IMG/VR virus record: IMGVR_UViG_3300042511_000595
Coordinates: 1 to 21,210 of that record
Source of the DNA: a virus
DNA: 21,210 nucleotides
Direction: 5' to 3' (one strand)
The notes beneath the pieces were generated by a model. It saw only the letters and a program-made list of their open reading frames with translations, was not told the origin of the DNA and did not search any database. Positions 11,503 through 16,574 of this stretch are shown here, piece after piece. Within the stretch, counting starts at the first letter, position 1; every line of letters begins with the position of its first letter. The position numbers were made by a program, and so were the translations under genes.

Positions 11503-11634
11503 ATGAAAGACCCAAAGTTTGGTTATAGTTGGATATGGTTGCTACCATTCTACTTCATTGCTCAACTTTACTTTTATATTCTTGAAAAGTGGTTCCCTAA
11601 AACATACAAGAAACATTTTGGAGTTGAACGATGA
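11503..11634 (+). CDS. Small single-pass membrane protein with an FGVE-family tail
   Basis: A 43-residue protein starting at ATG 11503 with GGAG at 11491-11494. Residues 9-28 (SWIWLLPFYFIAQLYFYIL) form one transmembrane segment, followed by a basic juxtamembrane stretch (EKWFPKTYKK). The last residues are HFGVER, the terminal motif of the soluble paralog family, encoded by the same DNA string (ACATTTTGGAGTTGAA). That string provides GGAG at 11620-11623 for the overlapping family gene at 11631. The arrangement suggests that an unrelated membrane-protein gene was joined to a family 3' end by recombination. Both the membrane span and the tail are read directly from the sequence. Confidence 0.72.
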   Translation: MKDPKFGYSWIWLLPFYFIAQLYFYILEKWFPKTYKKHFGVER

Positions 11635-11870
11635 ACACACTAATCCTACAGTTAGCTCAACAGGCTGGCTCCACACATAAACAGAGCCTTGGCGTCTACC
11701 AATTCTATTCAGATGAATTAGAGCAATTTGCTCATTCGATTGTAACAGAATGTGTTAGAATGATTGAACATGAGGCCAGTGATTATGATCAACCAACATG
11801 GGCATTTGAATTGGTCAACAACATCAAAGACCAATTCGATGTGGATACAATAGATTTTACAGGAGAATAG
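11631..11870 (+). CDS. KFAELI/FGVE-family small protein, altered end
   Basis: A 79-residue member. MNTLILQLAQQAG is the N-terminal helix, and QFAHSIVTECVRMIEHEAS is the core. NNIKDQFDVDTIDFTGE replaces IKQHFGVE, keeping IK-x-x-F. The start is placed at the ATGA overlap with the membrane-protein gene, whose FGVE codons act as its ribosome site. The end of this gene contains ACAGGAGAATAG, which provides a different Shine-Dalgarno for the ATG at 11872, so the joint has been rebuilt rather than lost. Confidence 0.8.
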   Translation: MNTLILQLAQQAGSTHKQSLGVYQFYSDELEQFAHSIVTECVRMIEHEASDYDQPTWAFELVNNIKDQFDVDTIDFTGE

Positions 11871-11871
11871 C

Positions 11872-12192
11872 ATGTCAGGCGGACACTTCAATTACCAACA
11901 AAGTAGAATCAACGATATCGCTGATGAGATTGAATACCAAATCGATAACAATGGAGAAACATCTGATTATGGTTACACAACTGAATACTCTCCAGAGGTG
12001 ATTAAAGAATTCAAAAATGCTGTGTATCAATTACGTAAAGCATTCGCATATGCACAACGAATTGATTGGCTTCTTTCTGCTGATGATGGCGAAGACACTT
12101 TTCGTGTGAGGTTGGCAGAAGAATTGAAAATTTTGCGGAAACAAAAAACTAAAATTGGAGTTATTGATTATGAACACAATGAGACAAACTAA
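11872..12192 (+). CDS. Conserved phage protein (MSGGHFNYQQ family)
   Basis: A 106-residue protein of a widespread phage/prophage hypothetical family recognised by its N terminus MSGGHFNYQQ, followed by INDIADEIE, a variable acidic/Tyr linker, SPEVIKEFK, and a helix L-x-x-AFAYAQRIDWLLSADDGEDTF. Family members often sit among early accessory genes; no activity is known to me. The ribosome site ACAGGAG lies in the end of the preceding gene, one base separating stop and ATG. It overlaps the following gene by 23 bases. Confidence 0.85.
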   Translation: MSGGHFNYQQSRINDIADEIEYQIDNNGETSDYGYTTEYSPEVIKEFKNAVYQLRKAFAYAQRIDWLLSADDGEDTFRVRLAEELKILRKQKTKIGVIDYEHNETN

Positions 12193-12463
12193 TCGTGATG
12201 GTGGTGAATACATTTTTGATCGTGTATCAGAACATGTGTTTGAGATGGTCGCCACAAATGATAAAATGAATTGGTGTATGAGCTATTGCCGTTTTGGTGG
12301 CAAGGCACATGAAGAACATCTTGATTTCTCTGATTTGGGATTTATTGATCCTGCAGGTGGACCATTCATTTCTCCAGGATTTCCTATCCTTGATAAGAAA
12401 GTCAAGAAAATTTCAATCGAACAAATCAATGGAAATGAACGCGTTCTGTTTGAAGTAGAATAA
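12170..12463 (+). CDS. Hypothetical phage protein (97 aa)
   Basis: ATG 12170 is preferred over TTG 12155 because TTGGAG at 12155-12160 is a Shine-Dalgarno for it. The protein opens with NRDGGEYIFDRVSEHVFEMVA, and the middle has a Gly/Pro-rich loop (DPAGGPFISPGFPI) flanked by beta-like segments (WCMSYCRFGG, then KKISIEQINGNERVLFEVE). No family is recognised. Its first 23 bases overlap the MSGGHFNYQQ gene, so translation is coupled. It closes the unit that began at 11082. Confidence 0.72.
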   Translation: MNTMRQTNRDGGEYIFDRVSEHVFEMVATNDKMNWCMSYCRFGGKAHEEHLDFSDLGFIDPAGGPFISPGFPILDKKVKKISIEQINGNERVLFEVE

Positions 12464-12484
12464 TTGTGTGATGAAGTAATGTGA

Positions 12485-12546
12485 TAGTCAAAGAAAAGGA
12501 GAGAACACATGATTTAAGAATTTAACGTGTCCCTTTGGTTTGACTA
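12485..12546 (+). promoter_or_regulatory. Hairpin leader holding a two-codon Met-Ile mini-ORF
   Basis: TAGTCAAA 12485-12492 pairs perfectly with TTTGACTA 12539-12546. Inside the loop, AAAAGGAG at 12494-12501 is an excellent Shine-Dalgarno, 7 bases before ATG-ATT-TAA at 12509-12517. The right arm runs into the promoter at 12551. It could be a minigene, an attenuator or the relic of a lost gene. Confidence 0.4.
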
Positions 12547-12550
12547 TACT

Positions 12551-12559
12551 TGGTATAGT
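12551..12559 (+). promoter_or_regulatory. Extended -10 promoter for the NADAR gene
   Basis: TG-G-TATAGT has its hexamer at 12554-12559. CTATA 12544-12548 and TATAG 12554-12558 form a small hairpin over it, which might be an operator. Confidence 0.5.
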
Positions 12560-12596
12560 TGAAATTTAGATATTTTACTTGGATTGGAGATTTGTC

Positions 12597-13073
12597 ATGG
12601 CAAGAGAAAATGCCTTTCGTGGAGAGATGGCTTGGGCATCCAACATGTACGAATGCCATATTGTGTTTGATGGTTCTAATTCCAATTTGGTAGAAATTTT
12701 CCCACAATTCAAATTTGATGGTATGGAATACGCATCTTCTGAACATCTGTACCAATCCTTAAAAGCAACAAACAACAGCGATAAAGAATTGATTCGCACT
12801 GCACCAAATGCACATTACGCTAAACAAGTGTCAAGAACTATCTTTGCAAGAATGGATTGGGACAGTGTTAAAGTCGAAGCAATGCGATTGGCACTGTGTC
12901 TCAAATTTTACCAGCATCCCGATTTACTACTAAAACTGATCAACACTGGAAACACACCATTGGTCGAAACCAACTGGTGGGGCGATAAATTCTGGGGAGT
13001 GTGTGGTGGAGTTGGTCAAAATTGGCTTGGTCGACTTTTGATGGAATTACGTATGCACAACTGTGATCGGTAA
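12597..13073 (+). CDS. NADAR-domain protein (YbiA-like N-glycosidase fold)
   Basis: The 158-residue protein is essentially one NADAR domain: FRGEMAWASNMYEC (7-20), FDGMEYASSEHLYQSLKA (40-57), AHYAKQVSR (72-80), an A-LCLKFYQHPDLLLKLINTG run (99-118), LVETNWWGDKFWGVCGGVGQNWLGRLLMELR (122-152). The conserved Glu49 in SSEH and the WWGD/NWLGRLL block mark the active-site region. NADAR enzymes act on ADP-ribose-type and aminopyrimidine N-glycosides; some have been reported to remove ADP-ribose from guanine in nucleic acid, which would counter DarTG-type defences. That role here is an inference. ATG 12597 is preferred over TTG 12579 because GGAG at 12586-12589 precedes it. It has its own promoter. 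Confidence 0.9.
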   Translation: MARENAFRGEMAWASNMYECHIVFDGSNSNLVEIFPQFKFDGMEYASSEHLYQSLKATNNSDKELIRTAPNAHYAKQVSRTIFARMDWDSVKVEAMRLALCLKFYQHPDLLLKLINTGNTPLVETNWWGDKFWGVCGGVGQNWLGRLLMELRMHNCDR

Positions 13074-13126
13074 GTTTGCTCGCAAAAAGCATCAAGACTG
13101 CAAAAAAATACAAGTTTCGGTGATTT

Positions 13127-13132
13127 TATAAT
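13127..13132 (+). promoter_or_regulatory. Possible -10 element for the gene at 13153
   Basis: TATAAT at 13127-13132 lacks the TG extension. A start near 13139 would leave a 14-nt leader that includes AAAAAGG. Confidence 0.42.
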
Positions 13133-13152
13133 GCATTTTAAAAAGGTATGAT

Positions 13153-13407
13153 ATGCAGGTACTTGAATTGCAACTAATTAAAGAGCTTTCAGAACAAGCT
13201 GGAATTACAACCAACATTGATACAGATTCCTTTGAAAAAGATCCAAATAAGTGGGTGGATTATTACTCTGTGAAATTCGCAGAGTTGATTGTGCAGGAAT
13301 GTGTGGCTGTATGCCTGAAAAACCAATTCACAGGAGCACCACTATATAACGATGGTGCTTTGAGTTCTGCTGAACTCATAAAGAGTCGGTTTGGAGTAGA
13401 AGAATGA
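13153..13407 (+). CDS. KFAELI/FGVE-family small protein
   Basis: An 84-residue member. LIKELSEQAGITTNID is the N-terminal helix, preceded by a few extra residues. KFAELIVQECVAVCL is the core in its most typical form, and LIKSRFGVEE is the end. The middle contains an FTGAPLYNDGALS loop. The ATG follows an AAAAAGG stretch. GGAG at 13393-13396, in the FGVE codons, is placed 7 bases before the overlapping next ATG (13404). It begins a coupled series running to 14197 through 4-base overlaps or 1-base gaps. Confidence 0.83.
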   Translation: MQVLELQLIKELSEQAGITTNIDTDSFEKDPNKWVDYYSVKFAELIVQECVAVCLKNQFTGAPLYNDGALSSAELIKSRFGVEE

Positions 13408-13607
13408 CAGACATAGAAAAACTTGAGGCACGAATTGAAGCAGTTGACACAGCCGTTGCCGGTGTAAAAATGGCAATGGGTGTAGACCGCAAGATGAGTC
13501 ACGACAAGCATCCTAGCGGACATTACACAACAGCGTTGACTGAGTTGACTGATATTCAAACAGGATTGAACGCATTACGAATTCGATTAATTGCAGTGGG
13601 TAGATGA
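13404..13607 (+). CDS. Small helical protein with possible coiled coil
   Basis: A 67-residue protein. An N-terminal amphipathic helix (DIEKLEARIEAVDTAVAGVKMAMG) leads to a polar stretch (DRKMSHDKHPSGHYTT) and a second helix (ALTELTDIQTGLNALRIRLIAVG). The helix-loop-helix layout would suit an antiparallel coiled-coil hairpin. No family is recognised. Initiation depends on the ribosome site inside the preceding gene's FGVE codons, and the stop is one base before the ATG of the next family member. Confidence 0.7.
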   Translation: MTDIEKLEARIEAVDTAVAGVKMAMGVDRKMSHDKHPSGHYTTALTELTDIQTGLNALRIRLIAVGR

Positions 13608-13608
13608 T

Positions 13609-13848
13609 ATGAATGAACGAATCAGAGAGCTCGTACAAGAGGCTGGATTTTATGCAAACCCAGATGTTGAAAAATTTGAAAAGTTTGCAAATTTAATAAT
13701 CGCAGAATGCATAGCTGCTGTTGCATCAAATAAAACTGCGATTGAAAAGGTTGGTATTTTTTGTGACGCTGACAGTGTGTGGAAAACTGCGTCGTTGACA
13801 CAAAATAACACAGATATTAATGCTATAGAAATGAGGTTTGGATTATGA
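13609..13848 (+). CDS. KFAELI/FGVE-family small protein, truncated end
   Basis: A 79-residue member whose N terminus MNERIRELVQEAGFYANPDVEKFEKFANLIIAEC is nearly the family consensus and closely matches the protein at 20334 through residue 33. It ends IEMRFGL, keeping FG but losing VE. ATG 13609 is chosen over the in-frame upstream start at 13591, which would run into the preceding gene. TTTGGATT at its end provides only a weaker GGA for the overlapping membrane-protein gene (ATG 13845). Confidence 0.82.
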   Translation: MNERIRELVQEAGFYANPDVEKFEKFANLIIAECIAAVASNKTAIEKVGIFCDADSVWKTASLTQNNTDINAIEMRFGL

Positions 13849-13994
13849 GCGATATTGAATGGATATTTGTTATTCTGGTTGTTTGGAACCAAGGTGTGCT
13901 ACTTGGTTACATCCTGTGGGCACCAATGACTACATTTAAGCGTGGCTTCATTGACGGACTAACATTTAAGTGGTTGTGGAATAAACTACTATGA
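13845..13994 (+). CDS. Small membrane protein (49 aa)
   Basis: It starts at ATG 13845, overlapping the preceding stop by 4 bases, and ends TGA 13994 overlapping the next ATG. Residues 5-26 (EWIFVILVVWNQGVLLGYILWA) form one transmembrane segment with a central Asn-Gln, followed by a basic/aromatic tail (FKRGFIDGLTFKWLWNKLL) likely at the cytoplasmic face. Overlaps on both sides argue strongly that it is real. Function is unknown. It is the second case, with 11503, of a membrane mini-protein inserted beside family members. Confidence 0.72.
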   Translation: MSDIEWIFVILVVWNQGVLLGYILWAPMTTFKRGFIDGLTFKWLWNKLL

Positions 13995-14197
13995 GCGCCC
14001 GAGAAGCTGCTCTTGCTAGAGTATTTGCACTCCGAACTAGCACAAATCCAATTAGTAGCAAAGCGGAGTTGATTTGCCGATTGGAAGACAATCTTCTTGA
14101 CATTGGTGACTTATACAAGGAAGTGGGATTCACTCCGCGATTACAGGCAATGGTAGATGATACGTGTGATGTGTTGTTGTATTTGAAACACACTTGA
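13991..14197 (+). CDS. Hypothetical phage protein (68 aa)
   Basis: A helical protein (AREAALARVFALR, then LICRLEDNLLDIGDLYKEVGF, then a C-terminal helix AMVDDTCDVLLYLK). No family is recognised. The start overlaps the membrane-protein stop (ATGA). An antisense ORF over the same bases, 13966-14193, is rejected because the sense frame is embedded in an overlapping gene series. It ends the 13153 series; the next gene has its own promoter at 14232. Confidence 0.68.
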   Translation: MSAREAALARVFALRTSTNPISSKAELICRLEDNLLDIGDLYKEVGFTPRLQAMVDDTCDVLLYLKHT

Positions 14198-14207
14198 ATA
14201 CAATGTT

Positions 14208-14237
14208 TTTTCTTTTATGCCAATTCTGTGTTATAAT
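14208..14237 (+). promoter_or_regulatory. Early-type promoter for the gene at 14273
   Basis: TTTTCTT at 14208-14214 lies 24 bases upstream of the hexamer at 14232-14237, which has the full TGTGTTATAATACA context. Confidence 0.78.
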
Positions 14238-14272
14238 ACATACATGGACAGCAATAAAGGAAGAAGGTGACT

Positions 14273-14428
14273 ATGTTCGTAGTTAAAAGGTGTGTTGTGG
14301 ATTACAACGAAGTTTGGAGAACGGAAGTTGCGCAATTTGCGAATGAATTGGAAGCAGTTGCATTTGCAGAAGCTGAAGACCGTTTCCAAACTTTTTCTGA
14401 CGTTTGGCACGAAGTTGAAGAAGAATAA
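14273..14428 (+). CDS. Small acidic phage protein (51 aa)
   Basis: ATG 14273 follows AAGGAAGAAGG and a strong promoter at 14232. The ORF ends TAA 14428. The 51-residue product starts beta-like (FVVKRCVVDYNEVWRTEVA), then has an Ala/Glu-rich helix (NELEAVAFAEAEDRF) and an acidic end (WHEVEEE). A small amphipathic alpha/beta peptide of this sort might bind a host protein, but I recognise no family. The longer ORF on the opposite strand (14283-14648) is rejected: it crosses two + strand promoters. Confidence 0.7.
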   Translation: MFVVKRCVVDYNEVWRTEVAQFANELEAVAFAEAEDRFQTFSDVWHEVEEE

Positions 14429-14450
14429 AAGACAAATAAAAAGTCACTAT

Positions 14451-14480
14451 TTTACTTTTATGTAATTTCTGTGTTATAAT
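14451..14480 (+). promoter_or_regulatory. Early-type promoter for the gene at 14511
   Basis: TTTACTT at 14451-14457 lies 24 bases upstream of the hexamer at 14475-14480, with TGTGTTATAATACAC. Confidence 0.78.
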
Positions 14481-14510
14481 ACACTTATAGCAGCAATATA
14501 TGAAAATGAA

Positions 14511-14723
14511 ATGACTACTCTTAAACCACTTAACTTGACAAACGAACAACGTGATGTGTTGGTCACATATAACGTAAACCGGTTCGAAGTTTACACTCAA
14601 AACACCGGCACTTTCCTTACAGCAGCCATTTCCAAATACTCCTTGCAAGAGCAGTTAAAAGTAAACGGGATGAAGGCTGAGTTTGATCACAGTGCTCAAC
14701 GCAAGTATTTGGGGAATGCTTAG
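14511..14723 (+). CDS. Hypothetical phage protein (70 aa)
   Basis: A 70-residue protein with the N terminus TTLKPLNLTNEQRDVL, then beta-like VTYNVNRFEVYTQNTGTFLTAA, and a C-terminal helix (SLQEQLKVNGMKAEFD). No family is recognised. It starts 31 bases after a TGTGTTATAAT promoter with only a weak ribosome site (ATATATGAAAATGAA), in contrast to the AAGGAA leaders of its neighbours. The following gene has a separate promoter at 14745, so it is a single-gene transcript. Confidence 0.68.
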   Translation: MTTLKPLNLTNEQRDVLVTYNVNRFEVYTQNTGTFLTAAISKYSLQEQLKVNGMKAEFDHSAQRKYLGNA

Positions 14724-14741
14724 TTAAAATAATTATTTCTG

Positions 14742-14750
14742 TGTTATAAT
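14742..14750 (+). promoter_or_regulatory. Extended -10 promoter for the paralog block at 14780
   Basis: TGTGTTATAAT with the hexamer at 14745-14750. The leader contains TAGGAAC before ATG 14780. Confidence 0.76.
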
Positions 14751-14779
14751 TACTCATTAGCAATTAGTTAGGAACCAAA

Positions 14780-15019
14780 ATGAACGATCGCTTTATGAAA
14801 TTAGCAGAGCAATCTGGTGTAACAGTGCTAACAACCAAAGGACACCAGTCTATAAAAGACGGTTGTTTCATTGTGTCACCAGACAAACTGGAACATTTTG
14901 CTCAGTTACTGACGTTGACCTGTGCAGATTTGTGTTTGATCAACGATCCGGGCGATGCAACATACTTCGGGCAACAAGCTGCTGAGAAATATATCAAGCA
15001 GCACTTTGGGGTTGAATGA
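14780..15019 (+). CDS. KFAELI/FGVE-family small protein, duplicate of the gene at 8013
   Basis: A 79-residue member. The only differences from the protein at 8013 are 13 substitutions, mostly conservative and clustered at residues 16-26 and in the core. MNDRFMKLAEQSGVT, GDATYFGQQAAE and YIKQHFGVE are identical. Like its twin it has its own promoter and heads a coupled trio. GGGG, in the FGVE codons (TTTGGGGTTGAA), is the ribosome site for the overlapping ATG at 15016, where the twin uses GGAG and is followed by the Lar-like gene instead. Confidence 0.85.
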   Translation: MNDRFMKLAEQSGVTVLTTKGHQSIKDGCFIVSPDKLEHFAQLLTLTCADLCLINDPGDATYFGQQAAEKYIKQHFGVE

Positions 15020-15309
15020 TGGTAGTGGCAACCAAAATTAAAGAATTGGCTGAACAAGCCTTTGCTCCGATTAATGACATGGCGTCAGAGGGCATTGCTG
15101 ACAGGAGCACTTTCAACACACATTGGTTTCAGCTGTACAATCAAAAGTTCGCAGAGTTGATTGTGACAGAATGTATTGGTATTACAGATGAGTTAGTGCA
15201 TCGTGATGAGGATGGTACTTGGACAAGTAATGAATTGTACACAGATTACAACGGTGCCTTGTTTGAAGTTAAAAGGCGGATTGAACAACATTTTGGAGTT
15301 GAAGAATGA
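15016..15309 (+). CDS. KFAELI/FGVE-family small protein
   Basis: A 97-residue member. IKELAEQAFAPINDMASEG is the N terminus with an inserted stretch up to the core, QKFAELIVTECIGITDELVHRDEDG is the core and following acidic turn, and RRIEQHFGVEE is the end. The start is the first of the MM pair, at the ATGA overlap. It occupies the position held by the Lar-like gene in the sister block at 8013-8763. GGAG at 15295-15298 in the FGVE codons is 7 bases before the next ATG (15306). Confidence 0.83.
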   Translation: MMVVATKIKELAEQAFAPINDMASEGIADRSTFNTHWFQLYNQKFAELIVTECIGITDELVHRDEDGTWTSNELYTDYNGALFEVKRRIEQHFGVEE

Positions 15310-15581
15310 ACGAGCGAATTAAAACGTTGTTGGAACAGGTCATTAACGACAAATTCAGTAAACCATGGACACCAATGTCATACCAAGACTTGGAAAAGTT
15401 TGCAGAATATTTTGCTGAGTTGATTGTTCAGGACTGTATTGGTGTTACACTCAATGAGTTGGTTGACGAAGAATTAATTGAAAACGAGGTGTACGATCCA
15501 GATAGATCATACTTAAATGGTAACAATGGTGGAGTAGTTGATGCAGTGGGTGCAATCAAACAACATTTTGGGATCAAATAA
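15306..15581 (+). CDS. KFAELI/FGVE-family small protein, homolog of the gene at 8488
   Basis: A 91-residue member with MNERIKTLLEQVIND, YQDLEKFAEYFAELIVQDC, LNELVDEELIENE, a YLNGNNGGVVDAV turn and IKQHFGIK at the end. It aligns through its whole length with the gene at 8488 and with the C-terminal half of the fusion at 2829, sharing the LVxEELIE and YLNGNN blocks with the latter. Translation is coupled to the preceding gene by a 4-base overlap. Its TTTGGGATC terminal codons carry GGGA for the coiled-coil gene that starts on its last base. Confidence 0.84.
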   Translation: MNERIKTLLEQVINDKFSKPWTPMSYQDLEKFAEYFAELIVQDCIGVTLNELVDEELIENEVYDPDRSYLNGNNGGVVDAVGAIKQHFGIK

Positions 15582-15760
15582 TGGAAATGCCTAAGCCCAC
15601 AGACAAAGAAACAATTAGTTGGCTTGAAGATCAAGCCACCCAGTGGTGTAGTGTGGTATCCATTACAACTGAGTTGTTATCCAAATCATATGACAGGATC
15701 GCGAATCTTGAATCACAAATCGCCTCACTTACTGCACAATTGAACAATAAGGATAAATAA
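15581..15760 (+). CDS. Small coiled-coil protein (59 aa)
   Basis: A 59-residue protein starting at ATG 15581, on the last base of the preceding TAA, and ending TAA 15760. TISWLEDQATQW near residues 11-22 and a heptad stretch LLSKSYDRIANLESQIASLTAQL (32-54) predict a coiled coil. WLEDQ recalls YLEDQ in the N-terminal half of the fusion at 2829, which also carries a family domain like the neighbouring gene. The late-type promoter begins immediately after its stop, so this is the last gene of the early unit. Confidence 0.72.
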   Translation: MEMPKPTDKETISWLEDQATQWCSVVSITTELLSKSYDRIANLESQIASLTAQLNNKDK

Positions 15761-15768
15761 AATAAATA
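15761..15768 (+). promoter_or_regulatory. Near-consensus late promoter for the tail module
   Basis: AATAAATA differs by one base from TATAAATA, and GATAAATA at 15752-15759 is a second near match. AAGGAG and ATG 15786 follow. Confidence 0.5.
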
Positions 15769-15785
15769 CACTCTAAGGAGATTAA

Positions 15786-16556
15786 ATGCAAAAAATCGTT
15801 AATGGTATTTTACAGCGGTCGGGTCTTGTGCCTACCAATCAGCCTGTCACAGTTAAAAACTGGGCGTCGTCTTTGCTTTCTACTAAGATCACAGAAATTT
15901 TAGAAAAATTAGAAGCGGGTAAATCTGATGTAAATCACACCCATGCTGCAGTTGTACCAGTTGGTGCAATTTTTGCTTTTCCAGTAGATGGTGAAGTGCC
16001 TGGATATTTAAAATGCAATGGTGCTGTTTACACAAAAACACAATATCCAAAACTTGCAATGATGCTCGCTGAGTTTTCTCCCAGTAATGCAGAACAATTT
16101 AACGTGCCTGATCTTAGAGGCCAATATTTGCGTGGTGCAGATGAAACCACCACCAATCACGTTGACCCATTTGGTGCAATTGATATAAAGACCGGTAATA
16201 CATCAAACATCACAGCCAAAGCAGGTATAAAATTACCAGATTCATTTAAATCTCATAATCATACGGTGAATGACCCAACACACTACCATGACTCTTACCA
16301 GGAACCACATTGGCATTATGCTGGCGGTTCGATGGATACCAATGCTCGTGTAATGGTGGATGGTGCCCCGCCATGGGGAGGACCAACAGTGGATGGGGTA
16401 GATGATAGTGTTCCAAATCAATTTGGCACATCCATGGCACAACCAAGAATAAGCGTTTCGGCTAATTCTACTGGGGTTACAGTAAATAATTTTGGACAAG
16501 TGGAAACGAGACCAAAATCTGTTCTTGTAAATTATTACATCAAGTGTGATCAATAA
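15786..16556 (+). CDS. Tail-collar-domain protein, probable short tail fibre or adhesin (first copy)
   Basis: The 256-residue protein has an N-terminal helix and linker (MQKIVNGILQRSGLV, NWASSLLSTKITEILEKLEAGKSD, HTH; 1-53). A phage tail collar domain follows: VPVGAIFAFP, GYLKCNGA, YPKLA, FNVPDLRGQYLRGAD (58-119). Then comes a His-rich segment (SHNHT, HYHD, HWHY; 156-178), reminiscent of metal-knitted fibre tips, and a typical terminal VETRPKSVLVNYYIK (239-253). Collar proteins decorate baseplates or fibres and contact the host; receptor and location are inferred. AAGGAG precedes ATG 15786. It is the first gene of a late module and has a paralog immediately downstream. Confidence 0.88.
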   Translation: MQKIVNGILQRSGLVPTNQPVTVKNWASSLLSTKITEILEKLEAGKSDVNHTHAAVVPVGAIFAFPVDGEVPGYLKCNGAVYTKTQYPKLAMMLAEFSPSNAEQFNVPDLRGQYLRGADETTTNHVDPFGAIDIKTGNTSNITAKAGIKLPDSFKSHNHTVNDPTHYHDSYQEPHWHYAGGSMDTNARVMVDGAPPWGGPTVDGVDDSVPNQFGTSMAQPRISVSANSTGVTVNNFGQVETRPKSVLVNYYIKCDQ

Positions 16557-16574
16557 GGTTTTAAAGGAGGACAA

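Noticed and set aside
14283-14648. A 121-codon ORF on the - strand
   Set aside because: It is antisense to two short + strand genes with good promoters and crosses both promoters. All credible genes in the window are on the + strand.
16242-16574. A 110-codon ORF on the - strand
   Set aside because: It is a shadow of the collar gene; its His/Trp-rich product mirrors the His-rich codons of the sense strand and it has no ribosome site.
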